Source of the DNA: Palsa-1447 sp964509885
GTDB lineage: Bacteria; Verrucomicrobiota; Verrucomicrobiia; Opitutales; Opitutaceae
Length of the DNA stretch: 64,000 nucleotides
Reading direction: 5' to 3'
Assembly: GCA_964509885.1 (NCBI GenBank)
Contig: CAZDZL010000007.1
Location: forward strand, 33,726 to 97,725
Shown: positions 9,770 through 17,142 of the stretch, in pieces
Layout: the number at the start of each line of letters is the position of its first letter
How positions within the stretch are numbered: the first letter of the stretch is position 1
Made by a program: the position numbers and the translations under genes
Notes under the pieces: model-generated
The model's database searches: none
Told to the model about the DNA's origin: nothing
What the model saw: only the letters and a program-made list of their open reading frames with translations

Positions 9770-10474
9770 ATGTGCGTCCGTTACACGCTCCACAAGACGG
9801 ACGCCGCGCTCGGCGCGATCTCGAAGGCGCTCGGCGTCCTCCTCGAGGCCCCGGAATGGGCGCAGCCGCGCTACAACGTCACCCTGACGGACACGATGCC
9901 CGTCGTCGCCGCCGGGGGGGCCGGGCCCGCGGTCCGGGCGATGAGGTGGGGCCTCGTGCCGGCGGGTGAGAGGGCGAAGCCGCGCCCCCGCCTCCTCGCG
10001 AACGCGAGGTCCGAGACGGCGGTCACCCTGTCGGCCTTCCGCAAGGGGGTCGCGGCGAGGCGCTGCCTCGTCCCCGCCAACGGATTCTACGAGTGGGAGA
10101 CGAGGAACGGGGTGAAGCTCCCGTACCTCTTCACCCTGGCGCGCGAGGAGCCGTTCGCGTTCGCCGGCATCTGGGACCCTGCGGCGGACAACCTCCCCGA
10201 CACCTACTGCCTCCTGACGACGCAGCCGAACGAGCTCGTGGCCAGGGTCCACGACCGCATGCCCGTGATCATGACCGCGGCGACCATGGCGCGCTGGATC
10301 GGCGACGCGCCGCTCGCGGAGGCCGAGTACAGGGCCCTCGTGGCGCCGATCGCACCCGAGCTCATGGAGTCCCGGCCCGTGAGCCGGTACGTCAGCAACA
10401 GCCGCAACCAGGGCCCCGAATGCCTCGCCCCGCCGAACGAGCCGCCGCCGGAGCCGGAGCTCAACTTCGGCTAG
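9770..10474 (+). CDS. yedK: SRAP-domain protein (YedK/HMCES family)
   Basis: 234 residues. SRAP proteins form a covalent thiazolidine link with abasic sites in single-stranded DNA through the N-terminal Cys, shielding them from breakage. Visible key residues are Cys2 (MCVRYTL), Asn78 (LLANARSE), Glu108 (GFYEW) and His161 (HDRMPVIM); all four expected positions are intact. The short proline-rich tail after residue 220 is not part of the core. It starts 21 bp after xylB on the same strand, so it may be read through from xylAB, but a functional link to xylose is not expected. I saw no LexA-like site in front of it. Confidence 0.93.
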   Translation: MCVRYTLHKTDAALGAISKALGVLLEAPEWAQPRYNVTLTDTMPVVAAGGAGPAVRAMRWGLVPAGERAKPRPRLLANARSETAVTLSAFRKGVAARRCLVPANGFYEWETRNGVKLPYLFTLAREEPFAFAGIWDPAADNLPDTYCLLTTQPNELVARVHDRMPVIMTAATMARWIGDAPLAEAEYRALVAPIAPELMESRPVSRYVSNSRNQGPECLAPPNEPPPEPELNFG

Positions 10475-10481
10475 GCCCCCC

Positions 10482-10766
10482 TCAGTCCACGTAGCGCTTG
10501 AGCATGGTCGTCGCCTCCCTGAGGCGGCGCCTGCGCTCGTCTTCCCGGATCGAGCCCGCGAGGCAGTGCTCCAGATGGTCCGTGATGAGCTTCTCGGCGA
10601 GCGACTTGAGCGCCTTCCTGGCCGACACGAGCTGGTTCAGCACCTCCGCGCAGTCGTAGTCGCCGTCGATCATCCTCTGGACGCCCCTCAGCTGGCCCGT
10701 GATCTTGTTCATGCGCACCTGCAGGGCGCGGCGGTCGGCGTCGATGTTTCGAGGCGTATGGGACAT
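10482..10766 (-). CDS. CsoR/RcnR/FrmR-family metal-sensing repressor (DmeR-like)
   Basis: 94 residues, an all-helical tetrameric repressor family that releases DNA on metal or aldehyde binding. The N-terminus MSHTPRN keeps His3, as in RcnR, while Cys39 (DYDCAEVL), His64 and Cys68 (DHLEHC) give the Cys-His-Cys set typical of CsoR. The fingerprint is thus mixed, and the metal cannot be named from sequence alone. It is divergent from a DmeF-like cation exporter, and the 96 bp between them holds G/C-tract motifs like RcnR-type operators. The most economical reading is that it represses the exporter and itself. It converges with yedK with a 7-bp gap. Confidence 0.88.
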   Translation of the reverse strand: MSHTPRNIDADRRALQVRMNKITGQLRGVQRMIDGDYDCAEVLNQLVSARKALKSLAEKLITDHLEHCLAGSIREDERRRRLREATTMLKRYVD

Positions 10767-10800
10767 GCGGCGACTGTTGGGGGCGGCCGGCCCCGCGACA

Positions 10801-10845
10801 ACCCCCTAATTTTACCGATTGCAGGATAAGGGGTATGGGGGCATG
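10801..10845. promoter_or_regulatory. Candidate metal-repressor operator region
   Basis: Between the divergent regulator and exporter lie ACCCCCTAAT (10801-10810), ATAAGGGGTAT (10826-10836) and TATGGGGGCATG (10834-10845). Runs of G or C flanked by A/T are the hallmark of RcnR/CsoR-class operators. The first two are in opposite orientation, and the region ends 18 bp before the dmeF ATG. Inferred from motif and context only. Confidence 0.5.
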
Positions 10846-10862
10846 CTCCTCATGGCCCGCCC

Positions 10863-11798
10863 ATGACCAAAGACCACCTCACCCACGACTGCCAGATCCA
10901 CGACTTTGGCCCCAACAGGGACACGGCGGAGAGAAACACGCGGCGCGTGATCGCGCTGAGCGCCGTCATGATGGCGGTCGAGATCCTCGCGGGCTGGAGG
11001 TTCCACTCCATGGCGCTCCTTGCCGACGGCTGGCACATGGGCACCCACGTCGCCGCCTTCCTGATCGCCGCCTTCGCCTACGCGATGGCCCGGCGCCACA
11101 GGGGCAACCGAAACTTCGCCTTTGGCACGGGCAAGATCGATGTCCTGGGTGGTTACACGAGCGCCGTGATCCTGGGCATCGTCGCCCTCCTGATGGCGGC
11201 GGAGTCCGTCGTGCGCCTCTTCGAGCCGGTCCCGATCCACTACAGGGAGGCGATTGGCATTGGGCTCGTCGGCCTGTGCGTGAACGTCGCCAGCGCGCTG
11301 ATGCTGAAGCACGGGCACGGCCATGCGCACGGGCACGGTCATCACCACGCGCATGACCACGGGCACGCCCACGGCGAGGACCTGAACATGAAGGCGGCCT
11401 ACGTGCACGTGATCGCCGACGCGGTCACCTCGATACTGGCGATCACCGCACTCTTCGCCGGAAAGTTCCTCGGATGGTCCTGGATGGACCCGGTCATGGG
11501 GATCGTGGGCTCCGCGGTCGTGGCCCAGTGGTCCTGGGGACTCCTGCGCGACACGAGCGCGATCCTGCTCGACCGGACCCCCGAGACGGACTTGAAGCAG
11601 GAGATCCGCAAGGCGGTCGAGGCGGACGAGGGGACGAAGGTCACCGACCTCCATGTCTGGCAGATTGGCGTGGGCCAGTTCTCGGCCACGGTCTCGATCC
11701 TGGCCAGGGAGCCCAGGACGCCGGAGCATTACCGCAGGATCCTCAGCGAGCACGAGGAACTGCGCCACGTCACGATCGAGATCTGCCGCCAGCGTTAG
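10863..11798 (+). CDS. dmeF: Cation diffusion facilitator, DmeF-like Co/Ni exporter
   Basis: 311 residues with six membrane segments and a C-terminal cytoplasmic domain. CDF proteins export divalent metal ions from the cytoplasm in exchange for protons. The N-terminus HDCQIHDFGPN is typical of DmeF. The metal-site motifs are MALLADGWHMGTHVAAF (helix II) and YVHVIADAVTSILAI (helix V), with HADGH-type positions written here as ADGWHMGTH. Between helices IV and V is a His-rich loop (about residues 152-173) of repeated HGH/HAH units. The ATG at 10863 is preferred over one 11 bp upstream in another frame. The divergent CsoR/RcnR-type repressor supports a cobalt or nickel role, but zinc cannot be excluded. 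Confidence 0.9.
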   Translation: MTKDHLTHDCQIHDFGPNRDTAERNTRRVIALSAVMMAVEILAGWRFHSMALLADGWHMGTHVAAFLIAAFAYAMARRHRGNRNFAFGTGKIDVLGGYTSAVILGIVALLMAAESVVRLFEPVPIHYREAIGIGLVGLCVNVASALMLKHGHGHAHGHGHHHAHDHGHAHGEDLNMKAAYVHVIADAVTSILAITALFAGKFLGWSWMDPVMGIVGSAVVAQWSWGLLRDTSAILLDRTPETDLKQEIRKAVEADEGTKVTDLHVWQIGVGQFSATVSILAREPRTPEHYRRILSEHEELRHVTIEICRQR

Positions 11799-11810
11799 AC
11801 GGGCGCGCCC

Positions 11811-13280
11811 TCAGTGCGCGTGAGGCGCATGCGCCGCGGCCTCGGCCTCCCGGGCCTGGGCGAAGGCGGCGGCATCCTGGGGATTGGTGAAGAACGGCGC
11901 CAGGGCGTCCGGGTTCGGGGGATTCTGGCCCTGGTTGGCCGCCCTGTAGGCGGTGACCGCCTGGCCGACGGCGGGCCCGACGGCCTGCATCAGCTCCTGG
12001 GCGTGCTCCTCGGGGGTCATGGGCTCGGTGATCTGGGTCGTCGCGGCGCCCGAGGGGTCGTAGGTCACCGACGTCCCGTCGGGCGTCGTCACCGTGAGGA
12101 CCTGGTTGTCGCCCATGGACAGGCTGGAGTAATCCTCCCCACCCACGGTCCGGATCCGCCTGATGTAGGATTGGTCGCCCACCAGGGTGGCCACGGAGCC
12201 GGGATAGGAGCCGTTCTCGAGCCTGTACTGGTCCCGCGCGGCGCTGATCTGCCGCAGGTTGTTGAGGACCTCCTGCTTCAGCTCCCGCGGCGTCAGGCCG
12301 ATCGACAGGTTTCTTGAAGGCAGGGCCGCCAGGGCGGCCGCCTTGGCCTCGGCGAGCTTGGCGTTGCTGGCCTCGAGCTGTGCCTTGGCCGCGGTCAGCT
12401 GCATGTTGGCCGCGTCGACCTTGTCGAGCTCCTCCTGGAGGTCGGCTCTTGACTTGCGGAGGGTGGAGATCTCCCGAGCCGTTGCGGCGTCCTCGCTGGC
12501 CCGCTGGGCTTCGATTTCCGCGCGTCCCGCGTGGCCGACGTAGTTCCCGATTCCGAAGGCCAGGAGGCCGCTGATGACTGCAGTGCCTATGAGTTTTGTG
12601 GTCATGATGAAGGTGAGGGAGGTCGCGATCCCGGCGCCGGCAAGGGAGGCCGAGGCCAAGGTCGAGGCAAGTCCGGTGGGAGCCGACATGAGGGACTGGT
12701 TTGCCACGACGGCGCCCAGCGCGGCCGCGGTCGACGTGATGCCGCGGCGCTCCAGGAGCACCCTGAGCTTTTCCAGGGCGCGGCCCGTGCGCATCCGCGC
12801 CGCGTCGGTTGACGTCATGAGCGCGAGCCCGATCTCTGAGAATTCGCGGCGCTCGAGGAAGCGCAGCACGACGGCCTCGCGGTCCGGCCCCGGAAGCTCG
12901 TCTATGGCCCCGTCGAGGATCGGCTTGATGCGCTCCCAGTCGGCGGATTCCGCGCTGCCCGACACGCGGGCCTCCTGCTCCGTTGCCTCTGCCTCCCGGA
13001 ATTTCCTCCTCTGTTCGGAGATCATCAGGTTGAGCGACGCGTTGCGCGTCGCGGTATGGAGCCACGCCTCGAGCACCGTGTGGCGCGACAGCTTCCGCGC
13101 ATTCCGGGCGAGGGTGGCAAAAACCCGCTGAGAGACATCGGCCGCGAGGTGGGAGTCGCCGCTGGTTCGCCGCAGGGCGGCGCTGTAGACGAGGTCGACG
13201 TGCCGGTGGACCAACTCGCTGAATGCGGCCTCGGACCCGTCCTCGGAATATCGGCGAAGAAGAGTGGCGTCATCCTTCAT
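11811..13280 (-). CDS. ECF-type sigma-70 factor fused to a membrane-anchored pseudopilin-like domain
   Basis: 489 residues from the ATG at 13280; a GTG at 13289 is possible. Residues 1 to about 175 are an ECF sigma factor: region 2 is AFSELVHRHVDLVYSAALRR, region 4 is EIGLALMTSTDAARMRTGRA. A glycine/alanine-rich hydrophobic stretch follows at about 190-250 with likely transmembrane segments (LTFIMTTKLIGTAVISGLLA). Next come a coiled coil at about 255-315, then a domain around residue 345 with NNLRQISAARDQYRLENGSYP, which resembles the C-terminal half of type II pseudopilins, and a Pro/Ala-rich end with His residues. No separate anti-sigma gene is adjacent, so the anchored C-terminus may control release. 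It converges with dmeF with 12 bp between stops. Confidence 0.85.
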   Translation of the reverse strand: MKDDATLLRRYSEDGSEAAFSELVHRHVDLVYSAALRRTSGDSHLAADVSQRVFATLARNARKLSRHTVLEAWLHTATRNASLNLMISEQRRKFREAEATEQEARVSGSAESADWERIKPILDGAIDELPGPDREAVVLRFLERREFSEIGLALMTSTDAARMRTGRALEKLRVLLERRGITSTAAALGAVVANQSLMSAPTGLASTLASASLAGAGIATSLTFIMTTKLIGTAVISGLLAFGIGNYVGHAGRAEIEAQRASEDAATAREISTLRKSRADLQEELDKVDAANMQLTAAKAQLEASNAKLAEAKAAALAALPSRNLSIGLTPRELKQEVLNNLRQISAARDQYRLENGSYPGSVATLVGDQSYIRRIRTVGGEDYSSLSMGDNQVLTVTTPDGTSVTYDPSGAATTQITEPMTPEEHAQELMQAVGPAVGQAVTAYRAANQGQNPPNPDALAPFFTNPQDAAAFAQAREAEAAAHAPHAH

Positions 13281-13379
13281 TGGGTTCACATGCTAAACAG
13301 CGCCGACTCCCAAACCGAACATTGAAACGCGTCCGTGCCGTCCCAGGATCCCATGGGGAAACCCCAGTTTAAGGGGGTT

Positions 13380-13411
13380 TTGGCATCCAAAACCTGGATT
13401 TGGCGTATAAT
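13380..13411 (+). promoter_or_regulatory. Candidate sigma-70-type promoter for the DUF4139 gene
   Basis: A perfect TATAAT lies at 13406-13411 in an otherwise AT-enriched 274-bp gap, 143 bp before the downstream ATG. The best -35-like hexamer is TTGGCA at 13380-13385, but the 20-bp spacing is long. The rest of the gap (13281-13554) holds no gene I can support. Confidence 0.4.
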
Positions 13412-13554
13412 GGATGGGCCCGTGAACCGCAAAAAAGCGTGAAAGCAGCCATTTCCTGAAATTAGGGCGCTACAAAGGGCGTCTTCTACCTCTATATCCC
13501 ACTGGAACTTGGCGGCCGTCCGTCTTTCCCAAAACAACCCTTACACCCACTGAA

Positions 13555-15288
13555 ATGAAGACCCCTCGCTTGTTTGCGCTCTCCCTCCTCGGGCTCCCGG
13601 TGCTCGCACTGGCTGCCCCCGTCGATTCCCACATCTCCGCGGCCACGGTCTACTCGGACAGGGCTGTCGTCACGCGCACCGCGGAACTCGACCTGAGCCC
13701 GGGCGAGACTGCATTGGTATTTGAGCGGATGCCCACGAACCTCGTCGACCAGTCGCTGCAAGTCTCCGCCCACGGCACGGCGACGGCGACCATCCTCGAC
13801 GTCAATGCGGAGACCACCTTTGTCGATGCGACGCCCAACCCGCGGGTCAAGGAACTTGAGGACCAGATCCTGGAGCTGAACCGGCAGGGCCGGGCTCTGG
13901 ACGACCGGACGGGCGTCCTGAAGGAGGAGCGGGAATTCGTGAGGCGCATGATGCTTTCCGCCACGGGGGCCCATCCGGGTGCTTCCGAAACCACACATGG
14001 GGCCGAGGCGAGCACTCGGCCGTCACTCGAGGAGTTGCAGAAGCTCTACGGCTATTCCGACGAGACGCTTGGAAAGATCGCGGCCGAGATGGGTGCGCTC
14101 GATGACAAGCGCGCCGACCTGGCCGGCAGGAAGGCCGTCCTCAGCCAGCAGCTGGATCCGCTTCGCAACGTGCAGGGGAAGAGCGTCAAGAACGTGACGG
14201 TGCGCGTGGCGGCCAGCACTGCGGGACACCTTGAGGTCACCCTGAGATATGCCGTGCCCGGCGCCTCGTGGGCGCCCTCCTACGATGCCCGCCTCCATTC
14301 CGACGAGCGCAGTGTGGACCTGGGCTATTTCGGGATGGTGCGCAATGCGACGGGCGAGGACTGGAGCAACATCGAGCTCACGCTCTCGACCGCGCGCCCC
14401 GGGCTTGGCGGGAGCGCGCCCGAGCTTCGGCCGTGGGTGGTGGATGTGAGGCAGCCCGAGGGGCGGGACTATGGCACCTACTCGAAGAGGGCCGAAAGCG
14501 CCCCGGCAGCGGCTCGGGCAAGGACGGACCTGAAGGATGTCGCAGGTGAGGTAAGTGTGGTGACCAGTCAGTTCCTCCAGGATCCAGCCAACGCGCCTGT
14601 GGACCAGCTGACCTACAATGCAACCGCAGAAGTCCAGTCGAACGCCACCAGCGCCACGTTCCGGATCGCAGGATCGGTCTCGATCTTGGCCAACAACTCC
14701 GTGCAACGGGTCTCGATCGCATCATCGAAGCTCACCGCCGTTCTCCAGTACGACGCGACCCCCAAGCTGGCAGAGATCGCCTATCTCAGCGCCGAGGCCG
14801 CCAACACCACGGATTACCCCCTTCTCGCCGGGTCCATGAACACCTTTCTGGACGATACGTTCGTCGCGACCAGCCGGCTGAAGACGGTGATGCCGGGCGA
14901 GAAATTCGAGCTTCACCTGGGCGCGGACGAGGGCATCGCGATAAAGCGCAAGCTCGTCACGCGATTCGCGGAGAACACCGGGCTCACCAACAACGGCGCC
15001 CGGGTCACGTACGAGTACCTCATCACGGTCACGAACAACAAGAGGCAGCCGGAGCGCGTGGTCTTCAAGGAGCCGCTGCCCGTGTCGCGCCAGGAGAAGA
15101 TCGTGGTCAAGCTGATCGCGCCCGAGGAGGAGTCGGTGGGGACGAAGACGGATCCCAAGGAGGTCAATCGCGAGGAGGACGGAAGGCTGGTGTGGCGTCT
15201 CGACCTGAAGCCGGGCGAGAAGCGCGAGGTCCCGCTCAAGTTCTCCATCTCGTACCCGGCTGACGTCCAAGTGGCCGGCCTCGAGTAG
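13555..15288 (+). CDS. Secreted DUF4140/DUF4139 protein (MuiA-like)
   Basis: 577 residues with a signal peptide (MKTPRLFALSLLGLPVLALA). The N-terminal DUF4140 part begins ISAATVYSDRAVVTRTAELD, followed by a coiled coil around residues 95-215 (RVKELEDQILELNRQGRAL). The C-terminal DUF4139 beta-rich domain contains YAVPGASWAPSYDARL and ends in a GEKREVPLKFSISYP segment. Related proteins are called mucoidy inhibitor MuiA, but the biochemical role is not known. The gene stands alone on its strand between a sigma-factor gene and the SOS operon. Confidence 0.85.
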   Translation: MKTPRLFALSLLGLPVLALAAPVDSHISAATVYSDRAVVTRTAELDLSPGETALVFERMPTNLVDQSLQVSAHGTATATILDVNAETTFVDATPNPRVKELEDQILELNRQGRALDDRTGVLKEEREFVRRMMLSATGAHPGASETTHGAEASTRPSLEELQKLYGYSDETLGKIAAEMGALDDKRADLAGRKAVLSQQLDPLRNVQGKSVKNVTVRVAASTAGHLEVTLRYAVPGASWAPSYDARLHSDERSVDLGYFGMVRNATGEDWSNIELTLSTARPGLGGSAPELRPWVVDVRQPEGRDYGTYSKRAESAPAAARARTDLKDVAGEVSVVTSQFLQDPANAPVDQLTYNATAEVQSNATSATFRIAGSVSILANNSVQRVSIASSKLTAVLQYDATPKLAEIAYLSAEAANTTDYPLLAGSMNTFLDDTFVATSRLKTVMPGEKFELHLGADEGIAIKRKLVTRFAENTGLTNNGARVTYEYLITVTNNKRQPERVVFKEPLPVSRQEKIVVKLIAPEEESVGTKTDPKEVNREEDGRLVWRLDLKPGEKREVPLKFSISYPADVQVAGLE

Positions 15289-15431
15289 GGTGTGCGCTTC
15301 CGCGCAGCTTCCCTAGGCGGGGAAAACCGGATCTCCATGGCGCTGCGCGCCGACTGACATCACGGGATGTCGTTCAGGGACAGATAGAAGCGAGCATTCG
15401 ATTTCTGGGGGCTTGCCAACGGCACCAAGAC

Positions 15432-15445
15432 CGTTCAAGTGAACG
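15432..15445. promoter_or_regulatory. LexA-like operator 1
   Basis: CGTTCAAGTGAACG has perfect 5-bp arms (CGTTC/GAACG) around AAGT. It lies 47 bp before the first gene of the operon that includes lexA, imuA, imuB and dnaE2. The TTC-N4-GAA architecture is a plausible LexA site; assignment rests on position and symmetry. Confidence 0.65.
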
Positions 15446-15446
15446 C

Positions 15447-15460
15447 CATTCGATCGAACG
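15447..15460. promoter_or_regulatory. LexA-like operator 2
   Basis: CATTCGATCGAACG has the same TTC-N4-GAA core as operator 1, with the perfect palindrome TTCGATCGAA inside. Its centre is 15 bp from the centre of operator 1, so two dimers could sit side by side. Confidence 0.6.
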
Positions 15461-15492
15461 TCTCCATTGGTGGAGATGTCCAATCCGCCCCC

Positions 15493-15846
15493 ATGGACCA
15501 TACCAACAAGATATACTACATCGAGTTTCACGCCTCCGACCTCGAGAAAACAAAGGCGTTTTTTGAGAAGGTGTTCGGCTGGACGTTCACGGACTACGGC
15601 CCCGACTACACGTCGTTTGTCGACGGGCAGATCGCCGGCGGGTTCGCCCGCTCCAACAAGCGCTCGTCGCAGGCCGCGGGCGGCGCGCTCGTCGTCATCC
15701 TGAACCCGCAGCTGGAGGAGACGCTGCGCCGGGTCGTCGAGCACGGCGGCAAGGTCACGCAGGAGATTTTCTCATACCCCGGCGGCCGCCGCTTCCATTT
15801 CACGGAGCCGAGCGGCAACGAGCTGTCGGTGTGCGCGGAGGGCTGA
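15493..15846 (+). CDS. VOC-family protein at the head of the SOS operon
   Basis: 117 residues from the ATG at 15493 (MDHTNKIYYIEFHASDL). A GTG at 15439 would overlap the two LexA-like palindromes and is less likely. It is a single VOC domain with FFEKVFGWTFTDYGPDY and ending FTEPSGNELSV. Small VOC proteins include glyoxalases and antibiotic-binding proteins; the substrate is unknown. It is the first gene behind the two operators, and lexA starts 3 bp after its stop, so it should be induced with the damage response. Confidence 0.87.
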   Translation: MDHTNKIYYIEFHASDLEKTKAFFEKVFGWTFTDYGPDYTSFVDGQIAGGFARSNKRSSQAAGGALVVILNPQLEETLRRVVEHGGKVTQEIFSYPGGRRFHFTEPSGNELSVCAEG

Positions 15847-15849
15847 GCC

Positions 15850-16470
15850 ATGATGACTGAGCGCCAAGAGGAGATTCTCGACTTCATCCGGCTCTTCCAG
15901 CGGGAGAAGGGCGTGCCGCCCTCCTCGCGGGAGATCCAGCGCAAGTTCCGCCTCGCCAGCCAGTCGACCGTGATCGGCCACCTGCGCGCCCTGGCGAACA
16001 AGGGGCAGATCGAGCAGCTGGCGGGCCGCACGTGGGGTCTCAAGGCCTCATCGGTGCAGGCGCAGCTCTTCGAGATGTCCGTCTTCGGCTCGATCCCCGC
16101 GGGGCTTCCCGCGATGCAGGAGCAGGTGCCCGACGAGACGATCGCCATCAATCCCTCCATCTTCGGCGTCCGGCGCGCGGGCCCGCACCAGGTGTGGGCG
16201 CTGCGGGTCCACGGGGACTCGATGGTCGACGCCCACATCCTGGACGGCGACCTGGTCGTGCTCGAGCGGCGCGAGCCGCGCGAGGGCGACATCATCGCCG
16301 CGCTCGTGGACGAGACCTCGACGACGCTGAAGCGGCTCGTGCACCTGCGCGGCAAGCCGGTGCTCCGCCCGGCGAACAAGCGCTACCGCGACATCGTGCC
16401 CGAGAGGCAGCTGGAATCGCAGGGCGTCGTCGTCGGGCTGATCCGCAGGGGCGTCGCCACCTCGGGTTGA
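15850..16470 (+). CDS. lexA: SOS repressor LexA
   Basis: 206 residues. LexA binds operators of damage-response genes and cleaves itself when RecA filaments form. The N-terminal winged helix (residues 1-65) has RQEEILDFIRLFQREKGVPP. The self-cleavage site is Ala84-Gly85 in SIPAGLP. The catalytic dyad is Ser124 (HGDSMVD) and Lys161 (TLKRLV). Start chosen at the first ATG of ATGATG (15850). It follows the VOC gene by 3 bp and precedes imuA by 15 bp, and probably controls its own operon through the palindromes at 15432-15460. Confidence 0.96.
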   Translation: MMTERQEEILDFIRLFQREKGVPPSSREIQRKFRLASQSTVIGHLRALANKGQIEQLAGRTWGLKASSVQAQLFEMSVFGSIPAGLPAMQEQVPDETIAINPSIFGVRRAGPHQVWALRVHGDSMVDAHILDGDLVVLERREPREGDIIAALVDETSTTLKRLVHLRGKPVLRPANKRYRDIVPERQLESQGVVVGLIRRGVATSG

Positions 16471-16485
16471 AGGTAATGAGCGCCG

Positions 16486-17142
16486 GTGCCCGCGCCCTCC
16501 CAAACCGTCTCCGCGCTGCGGTCGCTCCTTGCCGCGCGCTTTCCGGAAAGAACCCGCAGGCCGCACGGCAGCGTGCCCGCGGCGATCCGCCCGGTCGATG
16601 AGGCCCTCGGCGGCGGCCTGCCCTCGGGGCGCCTGACGGAGATCGTCTCCGCCGTCCCCAGCGGCGGCGGCCAGACGGTGGTCGCGAGCCTGATCGCGGC
16701 CACGCAGGCGGCGAGGCAGCGGATCGCGCTTGTCGACGGCTCGGACGCCTTCGCGCCGGAGGCCGTGCCGGCCGACATGCTGCGCCACCTCGTGTGGGTG
16801 CGCTGCCGCACTCCGGAGCAGGCCTTCGCGGTCGCGGACATCCTTGTCCGCGACGGCAACTACGCCGTCGTCGTCCTCGACCTGCGCGGCTGCGCGGAGC
16901 GCATCCTGCGCCGCACGCCGGCCTCCCTCTGGTACCGACTGCAGCGCGCGGCGGAGACCGGGTCCGTCGCGGTCCTGGTCCAGACGCAGTCCCCGCTCGT
17001 GCCCGCCGTCCCCGCGCGGCTCGTCCTCGGCACCGCGCTGTCGCTGGCGGACGCCGGCGCCACGCGGGAGGACATGGCCGACAGGCTTTCCGTGCGGATG
17101 GAACGCGCCCACGCCCAGCCGGCCGAGGAACTCGCGGGATGA
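16486..17142 (+). CDS. imuA: ImuA, RecA-like protein of the mutasome
   Basis: 218 residues from a GTG at 16486; the nearby ATG at 16476 is in another frame. ImuA is a RecA/SulA-like partner needed with ImuB and DnaE2 for damage-induced mutagenesis. The core begins AIRPVDEALGGGLPSGRLTEI. The expected P-loop reads VPSGGGQTVVAS, so the lysine of GKT is missing and ATP use by the classical mechanism is doubtful. Its stop overlaps the imuB start as ATGA. Confidence 0.9.
   Translation: MPAPSQTVSALRSLLAARFPERTRRPHGSVPAAIRPVDEALGGGLPSGRLTEIVSAVPSGGGQTVVASLIAATQAARQRIALVDGSDAFAPEAVPADMLRHLVWVRCRTPEQAFAVADILVRDGNYAVVVLDLRGCAERILRRTPASLWYRLQRAAETGSVAVLVQTQSPLVPAVPARLVLGTALSLADAGATREDMADRLSVRMERAHAQPAEELAG

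Noticed and set aside
13286..13537. An 83-codon minus-strand frame between the sigma-factor and DUF4139 genes
   Set aside because: No family signal, it covers the TATAAT promoter candidate, and overlaps the start region of the sigma-factor gene.
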